From assembly GCA_030695205.1 (NCBI GenBank), contig JAUYTN010000042.1, positions 1 to 64,000 of the forward strand: a stretch of 64,000 bases of DNA, given 5' to 3'. The translations under genes and the position numbers were made by a program. The notes beneath the pieces were generated by a model. It did no database searches and was not told the origin of the DNA. It worked only from the letters and a program-made list of their open reading frames with translations. Below are positions 1-9,168 of the stretch, piece by piece (position 1 is the stretch's first letter; the number at the start of each line of letters is the position of its first letter). This DNA comes from Burkholderiaceae bacterium (lineage in GTDB: Bacteria > Pseudomonadota > Gammaproteobacteria > Burkholderiales > Burkholderiaceae_C).

Positions 1-339
<339 letters not shown>

Positions 340-364
340 GGTGTTTCCTCCTTGCTTGCCTGGA

Positions 365-1003
365 TCAGGAAAACGCTTCGAAGCGGTTGCTGTTGGGGTT
401 GTAGCGCAGCAATTCCCCGTGCTCCATATCAAAATACCAGCCATGCAGCGCCAGTTTTTTTTGCGCGACCCGTTCCAGAATCCAGGGAAAAGTCAGCAAG
501 TTGTCCAGGGACACCAGAATGGCCTCCTGCTCGCAGGCCCGCGCCTGCTTTTCCATGGATTCTCCGTGCATCCGGGACAACACACGGTTGCGCGCGTTGC
601 TGGCAAGTTTCATCCAGCTGGAAACAAACCCTTCCTGAGGTTCAGCGCCCGGCGCCTGGTTCAGCAATGCCCGAATGCCGCCGCATTGGGCGTGCCCCAG
701 CACGATAATGTTTTCCACTTCCAGAATGCGCACCCCGAACTCCAGCGCTGCGCTGGTGCCATGATAGTTGCCGCTGGTTTCGAACGGCGGCACCAGATTG
801 GCCACATTGCGAATGATGAACAAATCGCCGGGGTCGCAGTCGGTCACAATGGCGGGATCCACCCTGGAATCGCAACACCCCACCACGATGGTCTTGGGAG
901 ACTGGCCCTGCTTGGTGAGACGGTCGAAGAGGGCGTGATTTTCTTCATAATTGTCGCTGCGGAACCGCTTGAACCCGTCGACAAGTTTCTCGATGTGACT
1001 CAT
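365..1003 (-). CDS. can: beta-class carbonic anhydrase
   Basis: A 212-residue protein of usual length for a beta-carbonic anhydrase, which interconverts CO2 and bicarbonate. The zinc site is visible: Cys44 with the Asp45/Arg47 dyad in VGCCDSRVDP, and His104 and Cys107 in GHAQCGGI. The start is the ATG at 1003, two bases after the purC stop, so translation is probably coupled to purC; the longer reading frame upstream is an antisense shadow of purC. Lying between purC and the cbb operon it could supply bicarbonate/CO2 for purine carboxylation or for RuBisCO; that role is inference from position. Confidence 0.93.
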   Translation of the reverse strand: MSHIEKLVDGFKRFRSDNYEENHALFDRLTKQGQSPKTIVVGCCDSRVDPAIVTDCDPGDLFIIRNVANLVPPFETSGNYHGTSAALEFGVRILEVENIIVLGHAQCGGIRALLNQAPGAEPQEGFVSSWMKLASNARNRVLSRMHGESMEKQARACEQEAILVSLDNLLTFPWILERVAQKKLALHGWYFDMEHGELLRYNPNSNRFEAFS

Positions 1004-1005
1004 CG

Positions 1006-1890
1006 TTAACTCTCCGTCAGACGCTTTAACGCTTCGCGGTATTTCTCGCCGGTTTTGGCGGCGACTGCCGGCGGCAGTTCCGGGCCAGGGGCTTGCTTGT
1101 TCCAGCCGCTCGCCTCCAGCCAGTCGCGCACGTATTGCTTGTCGAAGCTGGGTGGGTTGCTGCCGGGCCGGTATTGATCGGCGGGCCAGAAGCGCGAGGA
1201 GTCCGGGGTCAGCGCCTCGTCGATCAGATAGAGTTTGCCCTGAGCGTCCTGGCCGAACTCGAACTTGGTGTCGGCGATGATGATGCCTTTGCTTGCGGCA
1301 TAGGCGGCGGCTTCCTTGTACAGGGTGATGCATGCGTCGCGCACCTGGGCGGCCAGTTCCTTGCCGAGCAGTTCCTCGGCCTTTTCGTAGCTGATGTTTT
1401 CGTCATGGGCGCCCGCTGCCGCCTTGGTGGAAGGCGTGAATAGCGGTTCCGGCAGCTTGTCGGCTTCTTTGAATCCTTCGGGCAGGGGAATGCCACAGAC
1501 GCTGCTGTTCGCCTTGTATTCCTTCCAGCCCGAGCCGACCAGGTAGCCGCGCACGATGGCCTCGATCGGCAGGGGCGCAAGCTTCTTCACCACGATGGCA
1601 CGGCCCCGCACCTGATCATGTTCCTGCGGAGCGACCACCGTTTCGGGCGGAATGCCGGTGAGCTGGTTGGGGATAATATCCTTGAGCCGGTCGAACCAGA
1701 AGTCGGAGATGGCGGTCAGCACTTCGCCCTTGCCGGGGATGGGCGTGGGCAGCACGACGTCGAAGGCGGACAGGCGGTCGGTGGTGACAATCAGCAGGTG
1801 TTGATCGTCCACGGCATAAATGTCGCGCACTTTGCCGCGGTTGAGCAGGGGCAGGCTATGGATGCTGGATTGATACATCGGTGTAGTCAT
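1006..1890 (-). CDS. purC: phosphoribosylaminoimidazole-succinocarboxamide synthase (SAICAR synthase)
   Basis: A 294-residue protein beginning [16 protein letters not shown] with the family's RGKVRDIY motif near residue 20 and the [13 protein letters not shown] segment near 60. It ligates aspartate to CAIR using ATP in de novo purine synthesis. The length matches the longer (yeast-like) bacterial form common in betaproteobacteria. It precedes the carbonic anhydrase gene by two bases. The upstream neighbour, the PsiE-family gene, stops 24 bases before its start, so the three may share a transcript. Confidence 0.95.
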   Translation of the reverse strand: MTTPMYQSSIHSLPLLNRGKVRDIYAVDDQHLLIVTTDRLSAFDVVLPTPIPGKGEVLTAISDFWFDRLKDIIPNQLTGIPPETVVAPQEHDQVRGRAIVVKKLAPLPIEAIVRGYLVGSGWKEYKANSSVCGIPLPEGFKEADKLPEPLFTPSTKAAAGAHDENISYEKAEELLGKELAAQVRDACITLYKEAAAYAASKGIIIADTKFEFGQDAQGKLYLIDEALTPDSSRFWPADQYRPGSNPPSFDKQYVRDWLEASGWNKQAPGPELPPAVAAKTGEKYREALKRLTES

Positions 1891-1913
1891 GGCAAGGTTC
1901 CAAAGGTCTCAGT

Positions 1914-2342
1914 TCAGTTTTTCATGGTGTTGCGCAACTCTGCTGCCTGCTCGTCGCCCGGATACGGGTAGCGGACATGGCCAAAACGGATCAGCAGCAC
2001 CGCCAGCGTCAGCATCAGGATCGAGCCGCTGACCGCGAGCATGCGCCAGTCGTCCATGGCTTTCATGTCCAGGATCAGGTAGCGCGCCAGCGCCACCATG
2101 CCGATATACAGCGGGAAACGCACCGGCAGTTTGCCTGTGCCGTAATACAGCCCGACCATCGCCAGTACTTCCAGATAGAGGAAGAGCAGCAAAAGATCGG
2201 CCAGGGTCACCTGCGCCGCGCGCACCATGACCATGACTTCGCTGCCCATGGCAAACACCGTGGCAATGGCGATGACCAGGAGGCCGAGGTGCTCCACCAG
2301 CGAGAGCAGCCACTTGTTGAATTCCTGGATCGGCTTTTTCAT
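1914..2342 (-). CDS. phosphate-starvation-inducible PsiE family membrane protein
   Basis: A 142-residue protein with four hydrophobic segments (about residues 15-35, 50-68, 75-92 and 105-125) and charged cytoplasmic ends, matching the PsiE family in size and pattern, including the LLLLFLYLEVLAMVGLYY stretch. PsiE's biochemical role is unknown; in E. coli it is induced by phosphate limitation. It sits upstream of purC on the same strand with a short gap. No Pho box was recognised in front of it; the upstream space holds the inverted-repeat element. Confidence 0.8.
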   Translation of the reverse strand: MKKPIQEFNKWLLSLVEHLGLLVIAIATVFAMGSEVMVMVRAAQVTLADLLLLFLYLEVLAMVGLYYGTGKLPVRFPLYIGMVALARYLILDMKAMDDWRMLAVSGSILMLTLAVLLIRFGHVRYPYPGDEQAAELRNTMKN

Positions 2343-2465
2343 CGTTCATCTCCTCAAGGCTGCGCAAAATACGGACAATCTACCCGAAAATTATGGCAAC
2401 CCGTCCATGCGCATGGAAATAACATGGGAATCCTGTGGCACAACCTTATCCAGAAAGGCTCTTGA

Positions 2466-2595
2466 ACCGCAAAGGACGCAAAGGTACGCGAGGTAAAACA
2501 AAATATATGGACCACCGATGGTTCATCCGAAAAATCGAGGAAAGGAATGCTCTGCTCTTTTGCTTTCCTTTGCGGGCCTTTGCGTCCTTTGCGGT
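2466..2595. repeat. 130-bp element with 19-bp perfect terminal inverted repeats (MITE/REP-like)
   Basis: ACCGCAAAGGACGCAAAGG at 2466-2484 is repeated exactly as its reverse complement at 2577-2595. The arms contain the short direct motif GCAAAGG twice. The roughly 90 bases between are AT-richer and have no credible ORF, so there is no transposase. This resembles small non-autonomous elements or REP-type repeats. It fills most of the gap between the PsiE gene and the cbb operon and could also fold as a large hairpin that ends cbb transcription. Confidence 0.7.
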
Positions 2596-2609
2596 AAACT
2601 GCCGTTCCC

Positions 2610-2912
2610 TTATTCGTCCTCGCCCAGTTCTGGATCCCATCCCTCGTCACGGGCAGTCGTGATGGCTTGGGCATAAAACTGGGTGTGTCGCTCGCGCAGA
2701 TCTTCCGGTAGCCTGCTGGGCAGATGTGCATAGGGTTCCCAGGCGGCATAAACCTGCTCGTACAGGTTCTGCATCCTCGCGGAATCCCAGCCCGCGCAAG
2801 TTTCCGTTTCGGGCAGGATGCCGAATACCCAGGCGTCGCGCACCATGCGTCCAAGATGGGTCAGGCCAGCGTTGGTGTCCTGATCGATACCGACATAAGT
2901 TTGTTGAGTCAT
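2610..2912 (-). CDS. small conserved protein at the end of the cbb operon, function unknown
   Basis: A 100-residue acidic protein with no signal peptide or membrane segment. It contains the segments GIDQDTNAGLTHLGRMVRDA and PETETCAGWD and ends in an acidic tail (WDPELGEDE). Its ATG at 2912 overlaps the cbbO stop by four bases, so it is translationally coupled to CbbO. I recall similar small proteins next to cbbO in other autotrophs but know no assigned function. The position suggests an accessory part of the CbbQO RuBisCO activase or RuBisCO maintenance; this is inference from context only. Confidence 0.75.
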   Translation of the reverse strand: MTQQTYVGIDQDTNAGLTHLGRMVRDAWVFGILPETETCAGWDSARMQNLYEQVYAAWEPYAHLPSRLPEDLRERHTQFYAQAITTARDEGWDPELGEDE

Positions 2913-5263
2913 CGTGTAAGCCCTGCATAAAGTAGCGGCAGCTTTTCAGGCAACCGTTCCACATGGTCCACCACCATGTAGTTCTTGGCCCCGAAAATCC
3001 GGGAGACGTATTGATCCGCTCGCGGGTCGAGCGACATGCAGAAAGTGGTCACGCCGGAACGTGCCATCTCCTCCACGGCTTTCTTGGTATCGAAACGCAA
3101 GTATTGCGGGTCGCGCACGTCCACGTCCGCAGGTTCGCCGTCGGTAATGACCAGCAGCAGCTTCTTGGCGGATTTCTGCAGCTTCAGATAATGCCCGGCA
3201 TGGCGAATGGCGGCGCCCATGCGCGTCGATAGCTGGCCGCTCATGCCTGCCAGGCGCGATTTCGGGAGCTCATTATAAGACTGATCGAAGTCCTTGAAGC
3301 GGAAATATTCGACATTGTGGCGCCCGTCCGAGCAGAAACCGTGAATCGCGAAGGGGTCGCCGATCTTGTGGATGGCGTCCGCCAGCAGCACGGTGGCCTG
3401 GCGCTGCAAGTCCAGTACGCTGTAGTCCTGCCCGGCCACCTTCTCGTTGGTGGATTCCGACAGGTCCAGCAGCACCATCACCGAAATGTCGCGCACCTTG
3501 CGCACCGAACGCATCATGATGCGCGGGTCGGGCTGCTGACCCATGCGCAGCTCCACCATGGAGGCCAGGGCGGCGTTGATGTCGATGTCGTCGCCGTCTT
3601 CCAGCTTGCGGATGCGCTGCACGCCCTGGGGCTGCATGGCGTCCAGCAAATACTTCATGCGCCCGATCAGGCGGCGATGCTCGGCCACGATGCCGTTCAC
3701 CACCGCAGGGTCGCCCGGCTTGGGGTGGCGCTCTTGCACGGTGACCCAGGCGGGGCGCTCCAGCTGAATCTGGTGGTCCCACTCGGGGTAGTGCACCGGG
3801 TCAATCACCGGCTCGCGGCCCTCGGATGCATTGAACGACACGCCCATGTCTTCGTAGGGGAACAGCTCGGTGCCCAGTACCCAGATTTCCTGGGCGTCGT
3901 CCCCGGCGGTTTCCACATCCAGCTCGTTGGCAAACTCCATCAGGTTGACGTACTTGCGCACCTGCTTGACGGTGTCGTACCCGGCGGCCGTGGACTGGTC
4001 GAAATCAAACACCTCAAAGGCCCAAAAGTAGCGGTTGTCGTCGCGGTAAGCAGCGGTTTGCACGTCGGTGCGGGGCTGAAATGGCAGGCCCACCAGCTCC
4101 CGAAAGCTGTGGGCCAGGGCCACGCCCACTTCCCACGACACGGTGTTGTCGTGCGGGTGCGCCAGCACGCGCTCGCGCACCTGGGCAAACAGGGCGCACC
4201 CTTGCTGCACCCAGGGGTGGTCGTCCACGTAGGCTGGGTCCACCAGGGCGCGGGCCAGGCGGTTCAGGTAGTCACCTGCGGTGCGGCCGTTTTCTGGCTG
4301 GGCTGTGTGCAGGTTGGCCCACAGGGCGCGCAGGCCCGGAAACTGGGCGCAGGCCAGGGCCTCCACCCGCGCGTCTTCCACCAGCGAAATGACCGCCAAC
4401 TGCCACGGGTTGAGCGATTCGGCCGACATGGGCTGGCGGGTGTACACCAGGTGCGCTGCGGCGTGAGCCGCTGCCGCGCGGTACAGCTCGGTGGCGGGCA
4501 CGGTGCCCCGGTCGGTCTGCACCGCGTCGTAGGCGTCGGGCAGGTGGATGAGGTAGTCCTCCACAAAGGGCTTGTAGCCCTCGCGCGATTCAAAGTCGCC
4601 CGCCGTGGGGCGCATGTAAAAGTCGCGGCCCCACAGGGCGCGCAGGTACATGTTGATGCGGCGCTGCACGTCCACCAGCAAGGTGCCTTTGCGCTCGTTT
4701 TGCAGCACGGCCATCGACTCTTTGGAGTTGAGCCCGAAGTACCTGATTTGCTCTTCGTAGTTGGTGCGGTGGGCGTGCGCCCCCCAGGTGGCCCAGCGGC
4801 GCAGACCGCCCAGCGTCAGCTGGCCCAGCAGCACGTCCAGCTTGTCGAGCATGGGGCGCACGCCGCGTGGGGCTTGGGCCAGTGTGGTGTTTAAAAACTG
4901 CAGGTACTGCAAAAACAACGTGCCGTCGGCCAGGCGACGGGCGGCGGTGGGCGCGGTGCCGAGCATCAGCTCGATGACCGCGCCTGAGGTTTTGGAGGCC
5001 AGCATGAGGGCCGATGTGGCCAGCTCGCCCACAACATCCTCGCCCACCTCTTTGGCGACCTGGGGCGCAGAGTCAATCCACGCGCCCACCAGCCCCGGCC
5101 CTTTGCCCAGGCCGCGCAGGGCCACGGCTCCTTTGGCGTAGTTGTCGAGGCCCCGGGCAGAAAACACCTTGGCCGCATCGGGCCAGGCGTGTCGCATCAG
5201 CACCTGGCTCTCGGGCTCCAGCGCCAGCAGCCATTCGGCCTGATCATCCAGATGGATGGACAT
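2909..5263 (-). CDS. cbbO: RuBisCO activase subunit CbbO (VWA-domain adaptor)
   Basis: A 784-residue protein whose C-terminal third is a von Willebrand factor A domain with a MIDAS motif (DLSEST, then the TDGEPAD strand). In characterised bacteria CbbO binds the CbbQ AAA+ hexamer and docks on inhibited RuBisCO, so that CbbQ can eject tight-binding sugar phosphates. The start at 5263 follows the cbbQ stop by 12 bases, in the usual cbbLSQO order. Length is typical. Base use in the last third of the gene (below about 3780) looks closer to the purC block than to the rest of the operon; I judge this only by eye. Confidence 0.93.
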   Translation of the reverse strand: MSIHLDDQAEWLLALEPESQVLMRHAWPDAAKVFSARGLDNYAKGAVALRGLGKGPGLVGAWIDSAPQVAKEVGEDVVGELATSALMLASKTSGAVIELMLGTAPTAARRLADGTLFLQYLQFLNTTLAQAPRGVRPMLDKLDVLLGQLTLGGLRRWATWGAHAHRTNYEEQIRYFGLNSKESMAVLQNERKGTLLVDVQRRINMYLRALWGRDFYMRPTAGDFESREGYKPFVEDYLIHLPDAYDAVQTDRGTVPATELYRAAAAHAAAHLVYTRQPMSAESLNPWQLAVISLVEDARVEALACAQFPGLRALWANLHTAQPENGRTAGDYLNRLARALVDPAYVDDHPWVQQGCALFAQVRERVLAHPHDNTVSWEVGVALAHSFRELVGLPFQPRTDVQTAAYRDDNRYFWAFEVFDFDQSTAAGYDTVKQVRKYVNLMEFANELDVETAGDDAQEIWVLGTELFPYEDMGVSFNASEGREPVIDPVHYPEWDHQIQLERPAWVTVQERHPKPGDPAVVNGIVAEHRRLIGRMKYLLDAMQPQGVQRIRKLEDGDDIDINAALASMVELRMGQQPDPRIMMRSVRKVRDISVMVLLDLSESTNEKVAGQDYSVLDLQRQATVLLADAIHKIGDPFAIHGFCSDGRHNVEYFRFKDFDQSYNELPKSRLAGMSGQLSTRMGAAIRHAGHYLKLQKSAKKLLLVITDGEPADVDVRDPQYLRFDTKKAVEEMARSGVTTFCMSLDPRADQYVSRIFGAKNYMVVDHVERLPEKLPLLYAGLTR

Positions 5264-5275
5264 GGCTGGACCCGT

Positions 5276-6079
5276 TCAGAAGAAGGTGGCCACCGCGGCG
5301 TCGAGGGCGTCGCGCATGTCGGGGTCGTCGGTGATGGGGCGCACCAGCGCCACCCGACAGGCGGCCTGTGCGGCCACGCCCTGGGCAATCAGGCTGCCCG
5401 CATATATCAGCATGCGGGTGGAAATGCCTTCGTCCAGCCCGTGCCCCTTGAGGTTGCGGGCGCGCTCGGCAATTGACACCAGCTTGCCCGCCACGTCGGT
5501 GGTGACACCGGTTTCGTGCGCCACGATTTCGGTTTCGACATCGTGCTCAGGGTAGTTGAAGTCCAGGGCCCCGAAGCGCTGCTTGGTGGACTGCTTCAGG
5601 TCCTTCATCAGGCTTTGGTAGCCGGGGTTGTAGGAAATGACGATTTGAAAATCGGGGTGGGCCCTGACGAGCTCACCCTTTTTCTCCAGCGGCAGCACGC
5701 GGCGGTTGTCGGTCAGGGGGTGGATGACCACAGTGGTGTCTTGCCGGGCCTCGACCACTTCGTCCAGGTAACAAATGGCACCGTGGCGGGCGGCGGTGGC
5801 CAGCGGGCCGTCTTGCCAGCGGGTGCCGTTGGCGTCGAGCAAAAAACGCCCCACCAGGTCGGAAGCCGTCATGTCTTCGTTGCAGGCCACGGTGATGAGG
5901 GGCTTTTGCAGCTTCCAGGCCATGTACTCCACAAATCGGGTTTTGCCGCAACCGGTGGGGCCCTTGAGCATCATGGGCATGCGCACCGAGTACGCGGCTT
6001 CGTACAGCTCGACCTCGTCGGCCACGGGGCGGTAGTAGGGCTCGTTCGTGACGCGGTAGGCGTCTAGGGCGTTGCTCAT
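5276..6079 (-). CDS. cbbQ: RuBisCO activase AAA+ ATPase CbbQ
   Basis: A 267-residue MoxR-type AAA+ ATPase. Walker A GPTGCGKT is at about residues 40-47, Walker B (ICYLDEV) follows near 110, and the sensor region is seen as VISYNPGYQ. It works with CbbO to remodel inhibited RuBisCO in the cytoplasm. I place the start at the ATG at 6079 ([10 protein letters not shown]), which matches the family length; the longer frame upstream runs through the cbbS-cbbQ gap without family similarity. It follows cbbS and precedes cbbO by 12 bases. Confidence 0.94.
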   Translation of the reverse strand: MSNALDAYRVTNEPYYRPVADEVELYEAAYSVRMPMMLKGPTGCGKTRFVEYMAWKLQKPLITVACNEDMTASDLVGRFLLDANGTRWQDGPLATAARHGAICYLDEVVEARQDTTVVIHPLTDNRRVLPLEKKGELVRAHPDFQIVISYNPGYQSLMKDLKQSTKQRFGALDFNYPEHDVETEIVAHETGVTTDVAGKLVSIAERARNLKGHGLDEGISTRMLIYAGSLIAQGVAAQAACRVALVRPITDDPDMRDALDAAVATFF

Positions 6080-6227
6080 GCCAGTCTCCATGCAGGTTGT
6101 GTTGCACCAGGTTCCAAACGCCCTTTTTGCACAGGCACGGGGCGCTTGGAGCCAGGGCCTTGGTCCCGCGGGTGGCAGGTTCAAGGCAGGGTGGGCAGGC
6201 CAGGGGTGGCAGCCTGCCCGGGGTTCA

Positions 6228-6578
6228 TCACACGGTTTTGCCGCGGAAAATCACCATGCTCGCGCCTTGCGACTGCTTGAAGTTGTCGTAGCCCACCAGG
6301 CGCACATGGTTGTCGGGGTTGGCCTGGCGGCAGGCCTCGCACTCGGCCAGCACTTTGTCCACATCGGTTTCACCGAACATGGGCAGCTTCCACATGTACC
6401 AGTAGGAGTCCATGAGGTACTGGGGTTCGGTGTGCTCGATGGCGGGGTTCAGGCCCTTCTTCACCAGAAACTCAACCTGCTTGCGAATTTCTTCGGTGCT
6501 CATGGCGGGCAGGTAAGAGAAGGTCTCGAACTTGCGGCTGGCAGGGTCGGACAGGCGGGATGAATAGTCTTGCATCAT
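6228..6578 (-). CDS. cbbS: RuBisCO form I small subunit
   Basis: A 116-residue small subunit with the signature [14 protein letters not shown] and the C-terminal [20 protein letters not shown]. Eight copies cap the L8S8 holoenzyme in the Calvin cycle. It lies 51 bases downstream of cbbL; that gap is almost wholly occupied by a copy of the dispersed AT-rich repeat. The 148-base gap between cbbS and cbbQ is larger than usual for tightly coupled genes. Confidence 0.96.
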   Translation of the reverse strand: MMQDYSSRLSDPASRKFETFSYLPAMSTEEIRKQVEFLVKKGLNPAIEHTEPQYLMDSYWYMWKLPMFGETDVDKVLAECEACRQANPDNHVRLVGYDNFKQSQGASMVIFRGKTV

Positions 6579-6590
6579 GAATTCCTTAAA

Positions 6591-6638
6591 AACAATAGCT
6601 ATCTATGCTTATGAATCAAGCGCTTAGGCTCATTTGTG
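6591..6638 (+). repeat. dispersed AT-rich repeat, copy A (between cbbL and cbbS)
   Basis: The segment carries the family core ATAGCTA, then a variable AT-rich spacer, then AATCAAGCGCTTAGGC. It overlaps the cbbL stop codon (6630-6632), so the end of the element supplies the RuBisCO large-subunit stop. It may act as a processing site or attenuator that sets the L:S ratio; that is a guess. Confidence 0.65.
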
Positions 6639-8051
6639 TGCAATATCGAGCTTGTCCACAGTATCAAACTCGAACTTGATTTCTTTCCAGGTCTCCATGG
6701 CAATGGCCAGCTCGGGCGAATGCTTGGCAGCGTCCATCAGCACGGTTTTGCCTTCCTTCTCCACGGCCACACCTTCGTTGCGGGCCTTGACACAGGCTTC
6801 CAGCGCCACCCGGTTGGCGGCCGCACCGGCGGCATTGCCCCAGGGGTGGCCCAGCGTGCCGCCACCAAACTGCAGCACCGAGTCGTCACCGAAGATGTTG
6901 ACCAGCGCGGGCATGTGCCACACGTGGATGCCACCAGAGGCCACGGGCATCACGCCGGGCATGGAGCCAAAGTCCTGGTCAAAGAAGATGCCACGGCTGC
7001 GGTCTTCCTTGATGAACTCGTCACGCATGATGTCGATCCAGCCCAGGGTGGAGGCGCGGTCGCCTTCCAGTTTGCCCACCACGGTGCCCGAGTGCAGGTG
7101 GTCGCCACCCGAGAGGCGCAGGCACTTGGTCAGCACCCGGAAGTGGATGCCGTGGTGGGGGTTGCGGTCCAGCACAGCGTGCATGGCGCGGTGGATGTGC
7201 AGCAGCATGCCGTTGTCGCGGCACCAGTTGGCCAGGCCGGTGTTGGCGCAGAAACCACCGGTGAGGTAGTCGTGCATGATGATGGGCGAACCGATTTCTT
7301 TCGCGTATTCGGCGCGCTTGTACATCTCTTCGGGCGTGGGGGCGGTCACGTTCAGGTAGTGGCCTTTGCGCTCACCGGTCTCGCGCTCGGCCTTCTCGAT
7401 GGCTTCTTGCACAAAGTCAAAGCGCTGGCGCCACCGCATGAAGGGCTGGCTGTTGACGTTTTCGTCGTCCTTGGTGAAGTCCAGGCCACCACGCAGGCAC
7501 TCGTACACCGCACGGCCGTAGTTCTTGGCCGACAGGCCCAGCTTGGGCTTGATGGTGCAACCCAGCATCGGGCGGCCGTATTTGTTCATGAGGTCGCGCT
7601 CGACCTGGATGCCGTGGGGTGGGCCACCGCAGGTTTTGACGTAGGCAATAGGGAAGCGGATGTCTTCCAGGCGCAGGGCGCGCAGGGCCTTGAAGCCGAA
7701 CACGTTGCCCACCAGAGAGGTCAGCACGTTGACAATGGAGCCCTCTTCGAACAGGTCAATCGGGTAGGCCACAAAGGCGTAGAAGCAGGTGTCGTCGCCA
7801 GGCACGTCTTCAATTTTGTAGGCGCGGCCTTTGTAATAGTCCAGGTCGGTCAGCAGGTCGGTCCACACCGTGGTCCAGGTGCCGGTAGAAGACTCGGCGG
7901 CCACCGCAGCGGCCACTTCCTCGCGGTCCACGCCGGGCTGGGGCGTGATCTTGAAGCACGCCAGGACGTCGGTATCCTTGACGGTGTAGTGGGGTTCCCA
8001 ATATGTGCTCCGGTACTCTTTGACACCGGCGTTGTAGGTTTTGGTGGCCAT
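6630..8051 (-). CDS. cbbL: RuBisCO form IA large subunit
   Basis: A 473-residue large subunit that carboxylates ribulose 1,5-bisphosphate. Active-site residues are in place: Lys168 in TIKPKLG, the carbamylated Lys194 with Asp196 and Glu197 in DFTKDDEN, His287 in HIHRAMHA, His320, and loop-6 Lys327 in VVGKLEGD. The N-terminus [14 protein letters not shown] and the presence of cbbQO point to the IA (green-like, non-carboxysomal) subclass. A good ribosome binding site (AGGAG) precedes the ATG. It is the first gene of the operon and diverges from cbbR across an AT-rich operator. Confidence 0.98.
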   Translation of the reverse strand: MATKTYNAGVKEYRSTYWEPHYTVKDTDVLACFKITPQPGVDREEVAAAVAAESSTGTWTTVWTDLLTDLDYYKGRAYKIEDVPGDDTCFYAFVAYPIDLFEEGSIVNVLTSLVGNVFGFKALRALRLEDIRFPIAYVKTCGGPPHGIQVERDLMNKYGRPMLGCTIKPKLGLSAKNYGRAVYECLRGGLDFTKDDENVNSQPFMRWRQRFDFVQEAIEKAERETGERKGHYLNVTAPTPEEMYKRAEYAKEIGSPIIMHDYLTGGFCANTGLANWCRDNGMLLHIHRAMHAVLDRNPHHGIHFRVLTKCLRLSGGDHLHSGTVVGKLEGDRASTLGWIDIMRDEFIKEDRSRGIFFDQDFGSMPGVMPVASGGIHVWHMPALVNIFGDDSVLQFGGGTLGHPWGNAAGAAANRVALEACVKARNEGVAVEKEGKTVLMDAAKHSPELAIAMETWKEIKFEFDTVDKLDIAHK

Positions 8052-8157
8052 GCTTGCTCCTGTTCGGGTTGTGCGGTTGAATCACTTTGGTGCCCAAAGC
8101 GCGCCATGTGTGGGCGTGAACTGCTCTGAACTGGTGCGTATTGTTGGTGGCTTATAG

Positions 8158-8207
8158 ATTAAATAAAAGTAAAATGTTTTTACTGTTATCTTTTACTTTT
8201 ATCTAAT
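8158..8207. promoter_or_regulatory. CbbR operator: long AT-rich inverted repeat between cbbR and cbbL
   Basis: ATAAAAGTAAAA at 8163-8174 is matched exactly by its reverse complement at 8191-8202. With one mismatch at the next base pair the dyad extends to 8158-8207 (about 16 of 17 pairs). LysR-type regulators such as CbbR bind interrupted dyads of this kind between their own gene and the target operon. The right arm runs into the cbbR start codon at 8206. Confidence 0.75.
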
Positions 8208-9147
8208 GAATCTGCGCCACGCCACCCTGCACCAGCTGCGCATCTTTCTGGCGGTGGCCCGCCACGGCAGCTTTGCCCGGGCCGCCGAGGCGCTGCACCT
8301 GTCGCCCCCCACGCTGTCGCTGCAAGTCAAGCAGTTGGCTGAAACGGTCGGGCAACCGCTGTTCGAGCAACTGGGCAAAAAGATCTATCTCACCGCGGCC
8401 GGGCGCACCCTGGCTGATGCGTGCAGCGACATCGACAACCGGCTGGAGCGCCTGAGCCAAGACCTGGCCGCCCTGCAGGGGGTGGAGCGCGGTAGCCTCA
8501 AGCTGGCCATCCTCACCACAGTGAAGTACACCGTGCCCAAGCTGCTGGGCGGTTTTTGCGCCGCACACCCCGGGATCGATGTCGCCATGTTTGTGGGCAA
8601 CCGAGAAAACCTGCTGCAGCGCCTGGCCAACAACGAAGACGACCTCTACATCATGGGCCAGCCGCCCGACCAGATGGACGTGGTGTGCGAGGCCTTTGCC
8701 GACAACCCACTGGTGTTGGTGGCACCGCCCAACCACCCCTTGGTGGGACAGCGGCAGGTGCCACCCGAGCGGCTGGCAGACGAGCCCTTCATCCTGCGCG
8801 AACCCGGCTCAGGCACCCGCCTGACCGCCGAGCGCTTTTTCTCCGCCCATGGCATGACCATGAAAAACCGGCTGGAGGTGGGCAGCAACGAAGCCATCAA
8901 ACAAACCGTGGCGGGTGGCCTGGGGTTGGCGGTGCTGTCGGCCACCACCGTGGTGTCCGAACTCGCCCTGGGCGAACTGGTGACCCTGGACGTACAGGGC
9001 TTCCCGCTGATTCGGCGCTGGCTGGTCGTCTATCCCAAGGGCAAAAAGCTCTCGGCAGCCACACAGGCTTTCAAAGAATGGCTTTACGACCACCGCCCCA
9101 GCGCTGCCACCGCCGCCGCTGCCACCAACTCCCTGCCCTCACGCTGA
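8206..9147 (+). CDS. cbbR: LysR-type transcriptional activator of the cbb operon
   Basis: A 313-residue LysR protein. The winged helix-turn-helix lies at residues 5-65 (LRIFLAVARHGSFARAAEAL, then SPPTLSLQVKQL) and is followed by a substrate-binding effector domain. CbbR proteins sense Calvin-cycle metabolites and switch on cbbLS. The gene diverges from cbbL, the classical arrangement. The ATG at 8206 lies inside the operator dyad and no Shine-Dalgarno sequence is visible in the AT-rich bases before it, so the mRNA may be leaderless or start very close to the gene, which would give tight autoregulation. Confidence 0.93.
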   Translation: MNLRHATLHQLRIFLAVARHGSFARAAEALHLSPPTLSLQVKQLAETVGQPLFEQLGKKIYLTAAGRTLADACSDIDNRLERLSQDLAALQGVERGSLKLAILTTVKYTVPKLLGGFCAAHPGIDVAMFVGNRENLLQRLANNEDDLYIMGQPPDQMDVVCEAFADNPLVLVAPPNHPLVGQRQVPPERLADEPFILREPGSGTRLTAERFFSAHGMTMKNRLEVGSNEAIKQTVAGGLGLAVLSATTVVSELALGELVTLDVQGFPLIRRWLVVYPKGKKLSAATQAFKEWLYDHRPSAATAAAATNSLPSR

Positions 9148-9168
9148 ACCCAAGGACACCCCAGACCC

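Noticed and set aside
1004..1333. N-terminal extension of the carbonic anhydrase
   Set aside because: Arg-rich shadow of purC; the enzyme is complete from the ATG at 1003.
3317..4894. 525-codon open frame opposite cbbO
   Set aside because: It is the antisense shadow of a high-GC gene; its His/Val/Gly-rich translation has no domain pattern, while the minus strand is unmistakably CbbO.
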